Positions 35,418-45,022 of a stretch of DNA of 64,000 bases are shown here, piece by piece. The DNA lies in NCBI RefSeq assembly GCF_020379485.1, contig NC_063436.1, forward strand, positions 23,186,423 to 23,250,422, read 5' to 3'. This DNA comes from Brassica napus (taxonomy: Eukaryota > Streptophyta > Magnoliopsida > Brassicales > Brassicaceae). Under the pieces are notes generated by a model. It worked only from the letters and a program-made list of their open reading frames with translations, searched no databases and was not told the DNA's origin. How positions within the stretch are numbered: position 1 is the first letter of the stretch; each line of letters starts with the position of its first letter. A program made the translations under genes and the position numbers.

Positions 35418-35522
35418 ATGGCTACCAAAGATAGAGGTCCACCGGGAAGCCCCGTACGCAAATCTTCATATAGCCGGCGTCCTTACGACAACGGCAAATA
35501 CGGCGGAGTTGGAGGAGCTTAG
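35418..35522 (+). CDS. Small open frame of unknown identity, possibly the 5' part of a broken gene
   Basis: An ATG at 35418 opens 34 codons beginning MATKDRGPPGSPVRKSSYSR and ending at TAG 35520-35522. A TATA-like TTATATAAA (about 35352) stands 60-70 bp upstream and the leader looks genuine. An overlapping frame continues with EELRAELKREGAETHPPNRV, so a frameshift may separate two parts of one gene. The hAT element at 35674 interrupts what follows. No family is recognised. Confidence 0.3.
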   Translation: MATKDRGPPGSPVRKSSYSRRPYDNGKYGGVGGA

Positions 35523-35665
35523 GGCGGAGCTGAAGCGAGAAGGAGCTGAAACACATCCGCCTAACCGTGTATTTTTATGCAATGGTAATGTATCCGAAAA
35601 TGTGAGTCTTAATGAACAGGTCTTTCTAATTATCATCTATGCTCTCTTTTGTACTGGAAACAACA

Positions 35666-35673
35666 CCTGTAAC
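35666..35673 (+). repeat. 8-bp target duplication of hAT element 1, left copy
   Basis: CCTGTAAC, repeated exactly at 36876-36883. Confidence 0.93.
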
Positions 35674-36875
35674 CAGTGTTCAAAAATACGGCTTATGCGG
35701 CCGCCGATACGGTCACTATACGCTATGCGGCTATGTAACGTACGAAATTCATCGTATACGGCATTATATGCGGTTTGTTAAAAAACGGGCGTACATACGG
35801 TTTACGCGGACGTTTATACGGTGGTGGCGTCTAGGCGTTAGACATTGTTTTGTTTGAAAAGATAAAGTTACGTAATTAAATGAAGTTGAATTAAAAAAAG
35901 TAAAAACTGAAAAACATAAAACTACGTAGTTTAGCTAAAGTTTTAAGTTGTTAACCCTAATTAGCAATTCACGTTCAATTCATTGTCTTCTAAAGTCTAT
36001 ACCACAGAGCCCTGCTAGGCTGCCACCTTCACTTTGCCTCTTTATCGCTTTCTTATCTACCAAAGGTTTTTGTTTTGATTTATGTTCTCTTCTTTTTTGT
36101 TTCTCTGCACATGTTTTTATTTTATTTTGAAGTTTGCAATAGTTCTAAAGTACGATCAGTTTTTCTTACTAGTTACTAAAGATATGTTTTTGACTTTTTT
36201 TCCAAAAACTGCAGAAAATCATTCAAGAGATTTTGCCATTTTGGTATGGCTGGATCATTTGCAAATTCAAATATGAACCAAACAAGAACATTGATATATT
36301 GCTGGCTGATGATGCTACTCATGCTCAAGAATGGCTTGTTGAAGGTGATGATGCAGAGCATGAATCAGCTATGGGTGTAGGAGCTGGTGATACAGAAGGA
36401 GCGGCAGATGATGATGATATGGCTGATATTAGAGAACTGCGTGATGAAGATTTTATTTCTGATGCTGAAGAGGAAGATTTTGCTGGTACTAATTTGGAAT
36501 CAGATGAAGACCAAGTTCCAAACATGTACGGTGAAGAAGAATATGATAATTAAACTTTCAGTTGTTTTTTTTTCATTTTAGTTGTTCTTTTGATTTGAGG
36601 ACGAGGATGTTTTCTACTTTATTTAGAACTATTAGCATCTTTTTAGATGTTGGTTATTTGATTTTTAAGAATTTAGTATTGAAAGCCTTTTCTTCTTTTA
36701 GTACTAATATTATTTTATTTCATATCAATCATTAATAATATATATCATTAATCATTAATATATATATATATATATATCCAGTCCGTTTAGGCCCCGTTTA
36801 GGCGTCCGCGTATACGGCTAGGCGCTAGGCGCTACGTCACCGCACAGAGAGCGCATAGCGTATTTTAGAACACTG
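35674..36875 (+). mobile_element. hAT-family element 1, internally deleted
   Basis: The 1202-bp element has terminal inverted repeats: the left starts CAGTGTTCAAAAATACG, the right on the other strand starts CAGTGTTCTAAAATACG. It is flanked by an exact 8-bp duplication, diagnostic of hAT. Both ends hold clustered CGTATACGG/TAGGCGCTA-type subterminal words, probable transposase-binding repeats. Between them remains a leader-like region and one acidic C-terminal coding segment (36233-36553). The RNase H-like DDE core is gone, so it depends on an autonomous relative. Confidence 0.93.
36233..36553 (+). pseudogene. Remnant acidic C-terminus of a hAT transposase-like protein
   Basis: Open frame ending in a long acidic tail with DDDDMADIRELRDEDFISD and EEEDFAGTNLESDEDQ, in the style of the acidic tail at the end of plant hAT-type (BED/DUF659) proteins. 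No BED finger or catalytic domain is present. Its place close to the right inverted repeat fits the 3' end of the ancestral gene. Confidence 0.5.
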
Positions 36876-36883
36876 CCTGTAAC
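36876..36883 (+). repeat. 8-bp target duplication of hAT element 1, right copy
   Basis: CCTGTAAC, identical to 35666-35673. Confidence 0.93.
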
Positions 36884-38133
36884 CAATGACTAGTGAGTTT
36901 CTTTAGAGGATTTTGGATGGGTTTTGTTAGATAAATTGAAAGATATACTTTGATAATGATATTTCAAAATTAATTATGTTAAGATAGGCAATGCGTGCAT
37001 AATCTTGGTAATTTATATTTCTTCTTCTATTTTTCTATAACGAAGTGACTGGTGAGTGTCTATAGGAGGATTTCAGCATTTTAAGGCTTCAGTGAAAGTG
37101 TCAGTGATTCACATTCAATCGTAAGTTTTTTCTACGATATCATCAGCTATTTCCATACATGTTTGTTTCTATCTATCTGTCCCTATTTCAACATGTCGCA
37201 AGTGGATGATCAATCTCAAAGATAACAGAGTTGTCACTGGCACAACGACATTACGAGAACCGACAAGTTTTGTATAGCTAAAAGGTTTATCAACTTATAT
37301 AAAGCTTCAAAATGATGTACTAAAAGATGTTGTGATTGAAACCATTATCAATGTTCACTAGATCATATAATCAACAGCTACCCCATAACAGTGGTCGTCA
37401 TTGACATTTGATCTTCATACACCAAATTTGACATAGATAAAAGCCTTTGTAGAATATATGAAGAAGATAAACGAAGAACAAAAAGATGGTGAATGAGAGA
37501 GAGAAACAAAACGTGGAGGAGGACGGAAAATATGCTTGATATTTTATAGATTTAGGAGATAAACTTTTGGCAGTTTTTGGAAGATTCCATATTTTCGGAA
37601 TCTAAAACATAGAATAAATAAAAACAGTATTTTAGGTTAGATAAAACACTGAATAATAGATGGAATGATTATTATTTACTACGAATAACATGAAGGAAAA
37701 GTTAGAACGTCTTAAAACACATAACCAAAAAAAGATAGATCATAGAGTTAAAGTTATAAAACGTATTCGACGAGTTATTAAATATAGACAAGCATATTCT
37801 CATAAAAGTGGAACCTATAAGAAACTGTTGATAATGTATTCTACCAATATAGATCATAGTAAAAACATAGAACATTTAAACTAGTTAGATAAGCAGAATG
37901 AGTATTTTGTGTCAACGTATGACATAAAATATTTTTTTTTAGAATATAGATTTTGAAAATATGAAACATCAGATTTACTCTTAATACTGTTTCTAATCAT
38001 TTTTCGTATTTTTGAAATTTTAAATATTTATAAAATATTTTTTCTGCTGAAAAGGCAAGACATGTCTAAGTTGACAAAAAAAAAAGTATGAAAAAGTTTA
38101 CTGGGATAATTAAGTTTTCAATCTCTTAAACAG
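36884..38133. other. Intergenic DNA where the 5' part of CAMTA5 would be expected
   Basis: AT-rich with poly-purine leader-like pieces. I do not recognise the CAMTA CG-1 domain or other exons here; they appear to be deleted. Confidence 0.45.
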
Positions 38134-38820
38134 TTGGGCGTATGTGATGAAGTCAGTCCAGTCAAAAGAGGTGTGCCTGTCTGACCATCTTTTTGAGCTT
38201 ACTCTGGAAAATAGGCTAACGGAGTGGCTTTGGGAGAAAGTGATTGAAAACCGCAAACACAAAGGAGTATGACTCTTAAAGGCCTTGGATTGATCCACCT
38301 CTGTACTGTCCTTGGATACGATACACTTGGTCGATCCTTCTCTTCTCTTTGACAAATATAGCGTTGGATTCCCTTGATAAGCATGGTTGGACCGCTCTTC
38401 ATTGGGCACCATACTATGAAAGGTAAAAATAACTTACATTTTTTTGTAATAAGGTTGGCTCTTCTGTCTGCCAGACCGAGGCCTAACTTGGTGAATGGTA
38501 ACAAACCCTCATAAAACAGCTAAGAGAAATCAGTGGTTCGAGTACATGCCATGTTCCGGTCCAATAAGGCTCAGCAAGATTACAGAAGGATGAAACTGGC
38601 TCATGAAGAGAAGATCAGGTGAGATTGATTACTTTTGCTTCTTTCTTTTTTTTTATTAACTCAATGCAAATATCTAATCCAAAGATATGCTAGTAAAGAT
38701 TAAAACACAATATTACATAGAAAGTATTGGTGATTAATGTATGTATAAATATTTTAACATGTGACACGGCTGAAGTATGATGGGATGAAAGAGCTTGATC
38801 AAATAGCCACAGTGAGCTGA
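38134..38820 (+). pseudogene. CAMTA5: CAMTA5-type calmodulin-binding transcription activator, 3' relic
   Basis: Three pieces in order on the + strand match the C-terminal half of CAMTA proteins. 38134-38430 reads AYVMKSVQSKEV, then DHLFELTLENRLTEWLWEKV and IENRKHK; after a frame change it reads DSKGLGLIHLCTVLGYD, and after stops HGWTALHW, the ankyrin repeat region. 38531-38620 reads VVRVHAMFRSNKAQQDYRRM and KLAHEEKIR, an IQ calmodulin-binding motif. 38770-38815 reads LKYDGMKELDQIAT, the family's C-terminus. Frameshifts and stops lie within exon 1 of the relic, and the CG-1 DNA-binding and TIG domains are missing. In Arabidopsis CAMTA5 (At4g16150) precedes LPD2, the same order as here. Confidence 0.88.
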
Positions 38821-39071
38821 ATGGACTAATAAAGAGAAGTGGTGTGGGGACTGTAAATCATGAGTTTATACGTTAAATCCAGAGTATGCGCAGCGAGATG
38901 TCGCTAAAGCGCAGTTGTCTTCCTAACACAAAACTTTTGTTACAGGCTGACTTGAGTTCTTGTTCATACAGCAGCTATTAACACTTTGTGCCGTTGTTAA
39001 ATCTCACAATCTATAGCACAATGATCAAAAAAGGAACATGTTGGGTTGCAGAAATAAAGATTCCCCCGTAC

Positions 39072-40538
39072 CTGAATGCGAGTTCCTAAAGCGATGGCGT
39101 TGGAAGCTTCATGGATAAGATCAGCTGCATGCTATCCAAAGATATGAACTCCTAAGATTTCACCATTGTCAGGTCTGTATATCATCTGTTGCACATAAGA
39201 GAGCGTGTTTAGATCTCTTCTGAGTCACTCGAGGACTAATAAACAACTTTCTTTATCTATTTAGATCTTTCTCTTAACCTTAGCGAGTCCTTCTCCTTCG
39301 TTTTAGGCTAGGGCCTTTGTGTTCGCCTTGAAACTTGTCTTCGCAATACTTACTTTAAATCCCTAGCCAACACAAGTAGATGCACAAAGTTTAATTGGAG
39401 GTCTGAACAAACATAGTAAGACTGGCGTGGAATATTGATACTCAATTTACCAGAAATTCCTTGGGCACTAGCCGCATGAGACCATTAGCATCACCGACGC
39501 AGTACAAGTGTGGAACCTATCAAACCAAAAGTGACTCGGGTGTAAGAACTGATGGTAAGTCATAAGGTGTGTGCATATGAAAAATAACACTAACTAGCTT
39601 TCCATTTTCGTCGATCACACGCATTCGCTCATCAACTGGTATAAAACCTATCTGCGTCGCTACATTGATCTGTGTGGAAAAACAGCGCGGTCAAGGTTAT
39701 TTATTATCATCTTACGTTTTCAAGACCAAGACCGTTGGTGAATGGAGCTCTTCCTGTGGCGATAAGAGCGGCGTCCACCTTGATAAAAAGGAACATAAAT
39801 GTCACATCAGCATATTCTTAAAAGCTCTTTAATGCGACATTTTGTTTACCTCCAGAGTATCCTTGGGTTCCTTGGTTTTGGCATCAAAGGTGGACAAAAT
39901 GACGATCAAAGGCACTTGGTGTTGACATTTTGACAGGTTTTGGCTCTGCTCTGTAATATTGAGAGAAACAAAAAGTAAACTGAATGTAACAAACAAACAC
40001 CACTCTGTGATACACTAACTCAAAACAAACACGATACGTCGCTTCCAAGAGCCGTGTAAACATTCACTGAACTGAAGACCGATATAACCGCTTCCTATTA
40101 TCGCAATCCGGTCAGGAACAGACCCCAGTTTCAATGCATGGGTCACTTGTGATGACAGTCTTTCCTACAGAACAAAAAAATATAAGGAATTTTTAAGGTG
40201 CTTGCTATACTAACAAATACCATCAACTTCTATTCCTTTGGGGACAAACGGTACAGATCCAGTGGCAATGATTATATCTTTAGCGGTAATAATATTGTCC
40301 TTTCCATATTTAACCTTTTGTGGCCCCTGAACAAAGTACACAAAGAGTCTTAGGGTGGTCGCCAATAAAGAGCATGTTGAGTTATATCACACCCAAATAC
40401 TAACCAGACTAGAGCCAAAACCTATCAATATGTCGACACCAAGTGCCTTCATTGAGTTCGTAAGATTATTCCTAATTTTGGTAGCCAGGTTACTCGCGTG
40501 GTCAGCCACACCTTGCGGTCATAACCGGCAGCTGAAAC
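39072..40538 (-). pseudogene. LPD2: Plastid dihydrolipoamide dehydrogenase (LPD2-like), rearranged relic
   Basis: Minus-strand fragments in the correct order: [20 protein letters not shown] (from 40538), [20 protein letters not shown] with SVPFVPKG, then [15 protein letters not shown] (NAD-binding), [55 protein letters not shown], and GEILGVHIFG followed by ADLIHEASNAIALGTRIQ. Missing are the transit peptide, the FAD-binding N-terminus with the redox disulphide, and the catalytic C-terminus. Lesions include one extra C in the TSDHALK codons (about 40146), an in-frame TAG after HIFG (about 39133), a deletion after DANG, and a 45-bp inverted copy of the LGVDILTGFGS exon at about 39910-39952 on the opposite strand. 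The intact enzyme is the E3 subunit of plastid pyruvate dehydrogenase. Corresponds to At4g16155. Confidence 0.92.
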
Positions 40539-40666
40539 CTGTATTTCTAGGCCCAATGGGCTTTTTATCTATCAATTCAATTGAAGTTCGTTGATAGCAT
40601 TAGCTTTAGGAAAAAGAGAGACACGTTAACAAGATGAAAAGTGAACAGATTCATAGGTCAGACCCC

Positions 40667-40696
40667 GACACGTGTGGGGGAAGCAGAGCACGTGTC
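40667..40696 (+). promoter_or_regulatory. Paired ABRE/G-box motifs upstream of OEP16-2
   Basis: GACACGTGTG (40667-40676) and GCACGTGTC (40688-40696) both contain CACGTG, the core bound by bZIP factors of the ABF/ABI5 group. Two ABREs about 20 bp apart, roughly 95-120 bp before the ATG, form a typical ABA-response complex. This agrees with the known seed and late-pollen, ABA-dependent expression of OEP16-S. Confidence 0.75.
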
Positions 40697-40788
40697 AAAG
40701 GAGTGGGAAAGCTCTCTCCTTACTTGTTGTGGAAAGAGAGAGAGGTGTTAACAAAGTAAGAAATAAGAGAGACAAAGGCAAAAGAAAG

Positions 40789-41987
40789 ATGAGTGAAGAG
40801 AGAAGCAAAAGAACAATGGAGACGAGTGGTGGAAAAAAGATAACGGTTGAGATCAAAAGATTTGAGAATGAGAAGGCAAGCTTGTTCGATCTTGGTCATC
40901 CTCTTCTCAACAGCATCGCCGACTCCTTCGTCAAAGCCGCAGGGGTAAGTTTTAATATTTCACCTATGTGTAGATTATATAAGATGTGGTATATTTGACG
41001 TACTGTATTAAGATATATAGTTTAAATGGGATTCATTATGAAGGTTGGAGCTTTACAAGCTGTGTCGAGGGAAGCTTATTTCACGGTGGCTGATGGTAAA
41101 AAACGCCGGTCACTTTCTTAATATTCAAACATATGTAAGTCAACCAACTTTAGTTTGATTCATATATTCAGGGGCAGGATCTGACTCCAGCGAGAATAAT
41201 GGAAGCAAGCAACATAGGTTCCCTAATCTTAGAGGTCTGTTAATTATGATGTCATGCAGTTATACAATTACAATACGTGACGTATTTGATTTATGATATT
41301 GAGATGTATAAGTCTGATTTTGTATTATGATTCACGTTATGTCGTTAAATAGTATTTGTTGTTGCATTTTCAGGGGAAAGCAGCAAATCTCTGGAAGCAT
41401 TGGTGAGTTTTAATTACAAATGGTCGCTAGTATTATGTCTGCATGTGTATGCATATTATGATCATGTCTTGTCTGCATGTGCAAGAGACTAAGTTTGGTA
41501 TAAAAAAAAATTTGGTCATGAGCTTTTTGTACGAGACTTATTAACTAATAATTGGTCTTTAGGTGAAGAATACAGGAAAAGAATCTCTCCAATGGGGTGA
41601 GTATATTCATGTATTTATGTAAATTCAACTGTTGTAAATTAACATTTATTTGATTTAAGGGTCGAAATGTTAATTGATATGGTATGGCAGGCCTAGCAGC
41701 TGGATTATATTCGGGTATAACTTATGGTATGAAGGAGGCTCGCGGAGGCGCTCATGATTGGGTGAGTCTTATCAACATTGTATTGTTAATCAGTGTGATT
41801 CTTTAAATAATTTGTAACCATACACATATATATATTGCAGAGGAACAGCGTGGTGGCTGGAGCATTGACAGGAGCGGCTATGGCTGTGACTACCTCGGAG
41901 AGGACAAGCCATGACCAAGTGGTTCAGTCTGCTCTTACCGGAGCAGCCATTTCCGCTGCTGCTAACCTCCTCTCCAGCATTTTCTAG
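40789..41987 (+). CDS. OEP16-2: Outer plastid envelope protein OEP16-2 (OEP16-S)
   Basis: Seven exons: 40789-40944, 41044-41095, 41172-41234, 41374-41402, 41563-41596, 41691-41761 and 41841-41987, with correct phases and no lesion. The protein has 183 residues from the first ATG, or 174 from the in-frame ATG at 40816 (METSGG), which matches the family start better. It is a Tim17/PRAT-family four-helix membrane protein: FDLGHPLLNSIADSFVKAAG, VGALQAVSREAYFTV, the extra S/N-rich loop typical of the seed form, GLAAGLYSGITYGM, and a C-terminal VAGALTGAAMAM/ALTGAAIS helix pair. OEP16 forms an amino-acid-selective channel in the outer envelope; the -2 form is seed and pollen specific. Two ABREs upstream support this identity (At4g16160). 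Confidence 0.95.
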
Positions 41988-43625
41988 ATGTTTCTCATCA
42001 GAAGGCTTTATATGTGGTTATGTGTTAGCTTAGCATAAAATAATAAGTCTTGTCTTTTTAAAAGAAAAAGTCTCTTATGGGTCTGTTACGGCTAGGCTTT
42101 ATCTGAAACTCTAAAGCAACAAAACACATTTCCTTCGTTCAATTGTTCCTTGGCTCTAACTGCTTTAGAAAAACTAGTCGACGTCTTTTGGTTCAAAAAG
42201 AACATAAACCTTATCTATCTTATTTGGATAAAATGTGGGACCTGTGGCAGTGGATCCAGACAAGAAAAAAATGTTAATTGGTTGAGACCCGTGAGGTTGC
42301 GTCAGATATTTTTCTTGGAAGTAATTATTTACTCGCTTATCTACAGTAACGAATAACAAAATGAAGGCTTCTAAGAAGATGAACATTCATTTCTCGTGAG
42401 TGATCATTAATTAGAGAAATATAGGAAAAAAACCTAAATGAACAAGCTTTTCCAAACGTACGACATTTTTTTTTCTAAATGGTGGATGGGGTTTAAAAGA
42501 CCCAAACCTGAAAACGATTTTAAACACGCACTAGTTTAAAAAGGTCACGCAAATTTGGTCTGAAAGGGGTCCTTGAACTTTTTATAAAGGCACACGTCGT
42601 GGGGGTGTCTCGGGGTTAGTCAGGTTGGTAGGTAGCTTAAAAGAAAGAAAATTATTAGATAAACTGGTTCCGTAGCAAAAATCGTAAGAGAAGCAAATGT
42701 TGTGCGTTTGTAGAGAGAAGTCACTCCTAAAACGGCGAAGAGTAGTAACTGTTAGCACCATCAGAGATTTAAGATTTGTGCACCCGGGAAAAGCCATATT
42801 CAATTAGTCTTCTTTATCCGGAGATGCTAGGTCTGCTGGTAAAAAAAAGTTGTGACAACTGAAGTGGAGATGGCATGCATATTCAAGTTTTAGCAGCAAT
42901 GGGAAGAAGATTTACATCTGTTCTTATCCCTACTAATCCACAAAGATTATGGACTTCCATCATATATGAAAAAGGACAAAGAGACTGCGAGTGTAGTCTA
43001 TCATTATGAGACATTCTTTCCGTTCCACCATTCAATTTAAAGAGTGAGTCAAGGTTGATGGGATCCCAATTGTACGAAAAGAAAAGCAGAACCAGTAAAG
43101 CATGTAGCACAGACGTGTGAACACCTATAGATGATTAGATGCTAAAAAGGAACTGTACGAATCAGACATCTAAATTACTTTCAGACGAGAAAAAAAAAAG
43201 AAGAAGTAAAAAACATACCGACAGCGACATAATTAAGCAAGTAGAATTTAGGTGGATTTCTTGTTTAATATTTGTAGTATTAAAAGTAGTAATTAAGTTA
43301 AGTCAACATTAATGATGATATAAATATCGAAATATTTTTAAAAATATATATAATGGAGAGTGGAGATCACATGGAGGAAGATAATATTTTTTTTTTTTTG
43401 TCACTGGGAGGAAGATAATATAAAAGATGAAATTCCATTAACCTTTCCTTGCTCAAAAAGGATTCCTCAACCTCCCTCCACATACTCCTCTCTCTTTTGA
43501 CGTCTCACCTTCTTCCACCTCAACTCGCCACATGTAACGTCCATTGCTTTTTAATCATCTCCTAATCTCTACTAATCTCCTCTCCCTAATCTCCTTTCTT
43601 GTTTCGTTCATTTCCAGGAGTTGAC
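41988..43625. other. Intergenic DNA and bHLH promoter
   Basis: OEP16-2 3' UTR at the left, then AT-rich DNA with no recognised gene. The final 170 bases are CT-rich and form a likely leader for the bHLH gene. Confidence 0.4.
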
Positions 43626-44291
43626 ATGGAGTCGATTTCTACGACGAGGAGCTCCGGTTATGATCAATCCCGACGTAAGCGTAAGAAAAAACCACCTTCG
43701 CCACCACCACCACCACCACCGTCGTCGGTGCAGAAATGGAGATCGGAGAAGCAACAGCAGATCTACTCTACTAATATCATTCAGTCTCTCAGGGAACTCC
43801 GGATTAGCGATCCTTCTGCAAAGCCGGCTCCTCCTCGTGGCGGAGGTAGAGCAGTGCGCGACGCAGCTTATCGGTCCTTGGCGGTTACGGCGAGAGGTAG
43901 GACGCTGTGGAGCAGAGCTATACTATCTAAAGCTGTGAAAGTGAAACTTAAGTTCAGGAAACAGAACCGGTCGAGAAATTCGAATCAGACGATGGTATCG
44001 GTAACCGGGAATAACCGGTTAAGGAAGAAGAGAGCTACGGTTTTGAGGCTGAAGGCGAAGGGTTTGCCAGCTGTACAGAGGAGAGTGAAGTTGCTGAGCC
44101 GGTTAATTCCGGGTTGTCGGAAACAGCCGTTACCGGTGGTTTTAGAAGAAACCACTGATTATATTGTTGCGATGGAGATGCAGATTCGTGCTTTGAATGC
44201 TATTATCTCCGCCGTTGGCTCCAGCTCGGCGCCGCGGCCACCAACGCCGGAGACAGGTCATGATGGCGAAGAGACACACATGCTCGGTTAG
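43626..44291 (+). CDS. Atypical, non-DNA-binding bHLH protein (AIF3/bHLH147-like)
   Basis: Single-exon gene of 221 residues; the ATG at 43626 (MESIST) matches the family start. It has a basic RRKRKKKPP cluster, then a proline run (about 30-40), the conserved KWRSEKQQQIYSTNIIQSLR block with LRELRIS, and RAVRDAAYRSLAVTARGRTL-WSRAILSKAVK. The helix-loop-helix is LKAKGLPAVQRRVKLLSRLI then PGCRKQPLPVVLEETTDYIV. It lacks the His-Glu-Arg triad of E-box-binding bHLH proteins. AIF/IBH1-type proteins act by dimerising with and blocking growth-promoting HLH partners in brassinosteroid and gibberellin responses. It most resembles Arabidopsis bHLH147 (At3g17100), located in the duplicate chromosome-3 block, so this may be the partner copy lost from Arabidopsis chromosome 4 (inference). 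Confidence 0.9.
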   Translation: MESISTTRSSGYDQSRRKRKKKPPSPPPPPPPSSVQKWRSEKQQQIYSTNIIQSLRELRISDPSAKPAPPRGGGRAVRDAAYRSLAVTARGRTLWSRAILSKAVKVKLKFRKQNRSRNSNQTMVSVTGNNRLRKKRATVLRLKAKGLPAVQRRVKLLSRLIPGCRKQPLPVVLEETTDYIVAMEMQIRALNAIISAVGSSSAPRPPTPETGHDGEETHMLG

Positions 44292-45022
44292 CTTGGCCCC
44301 AGCTGTCTTTTTGTATCTTTCCTGTTTTTAATACTTTTTTTATCTGATCATGTTATCTTTTTTTTTCTTAAATATTTTTTCAAGCTTTAATTTGTTATGT
44401 AAGAAGTGTTGTGAGATGTTATTGTTGAAACTGAAAGTCTTTCTATTTTTGATTATGTACTTTACAAGTTTGTGTTATAGTTGTTATGACATAGTTTATG
44501 TATCTTCCAAGCTGCTTCAACGAACCAACCGACACATGATTACATGAAGTGAAGGTTGGGACTTTAATAGTTGTTCTTTGAAGGCTTTGGTGGTTCTAAC
44601 AGTTCAAATTCCCTTTTTCTGCCATAAGATCTTTTGATAACGTTGCTACTCTGTAAAATACGATCTGGTTGCGAGCATTCAAGAGATATATTGATAAGTT
44701 CATGCAACTTGTAACACAATTAACCGTGTAACGCAATCAGGACGTGGTCACGACCAGAAATAATCATATTTATTTGGACTACAGTCTCCAAAGAATCCAT
44801 AGTATGGTTAGTTATGTAAGATGAATCTGAACTAATCATGATGTTTGATGTGGCCAATCCTTGATTCTTTGCAGGTCACTTGAACAGATGGTGTGAGAAA
44901 TGCAAGAGGGTTTGATACTTTGTTACTGCTTGCAAAACAAATATGTCAACTAACTTTTAATCGCATAGATTCAAAAAGAAACACTGTTACAAAATCTATG
45001 ACCCTCAAAGCAAGAAAAGAGG
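44292..45022. other. Convergent 3' region
   Basis: Lies between the bHLH stop and the stop of the minus-strand membrane-protein gene. It should contain both 3' UTRs. Nothing else is recognised. Confidence 0.4.

Noticed and set aside
37690..37884. Lysine/arginine-rich 64-codon frame
   Set aside because: Composition follows AT-rich DNA, and no family or gene context supports it.
38110..38504. Minus-strand frames of about 100 codons opposite the CAMTA5 relic
   Set aside because: The plus strand clearly encodes the CAMTA ankyrin region; the reverse frames have no similarity.
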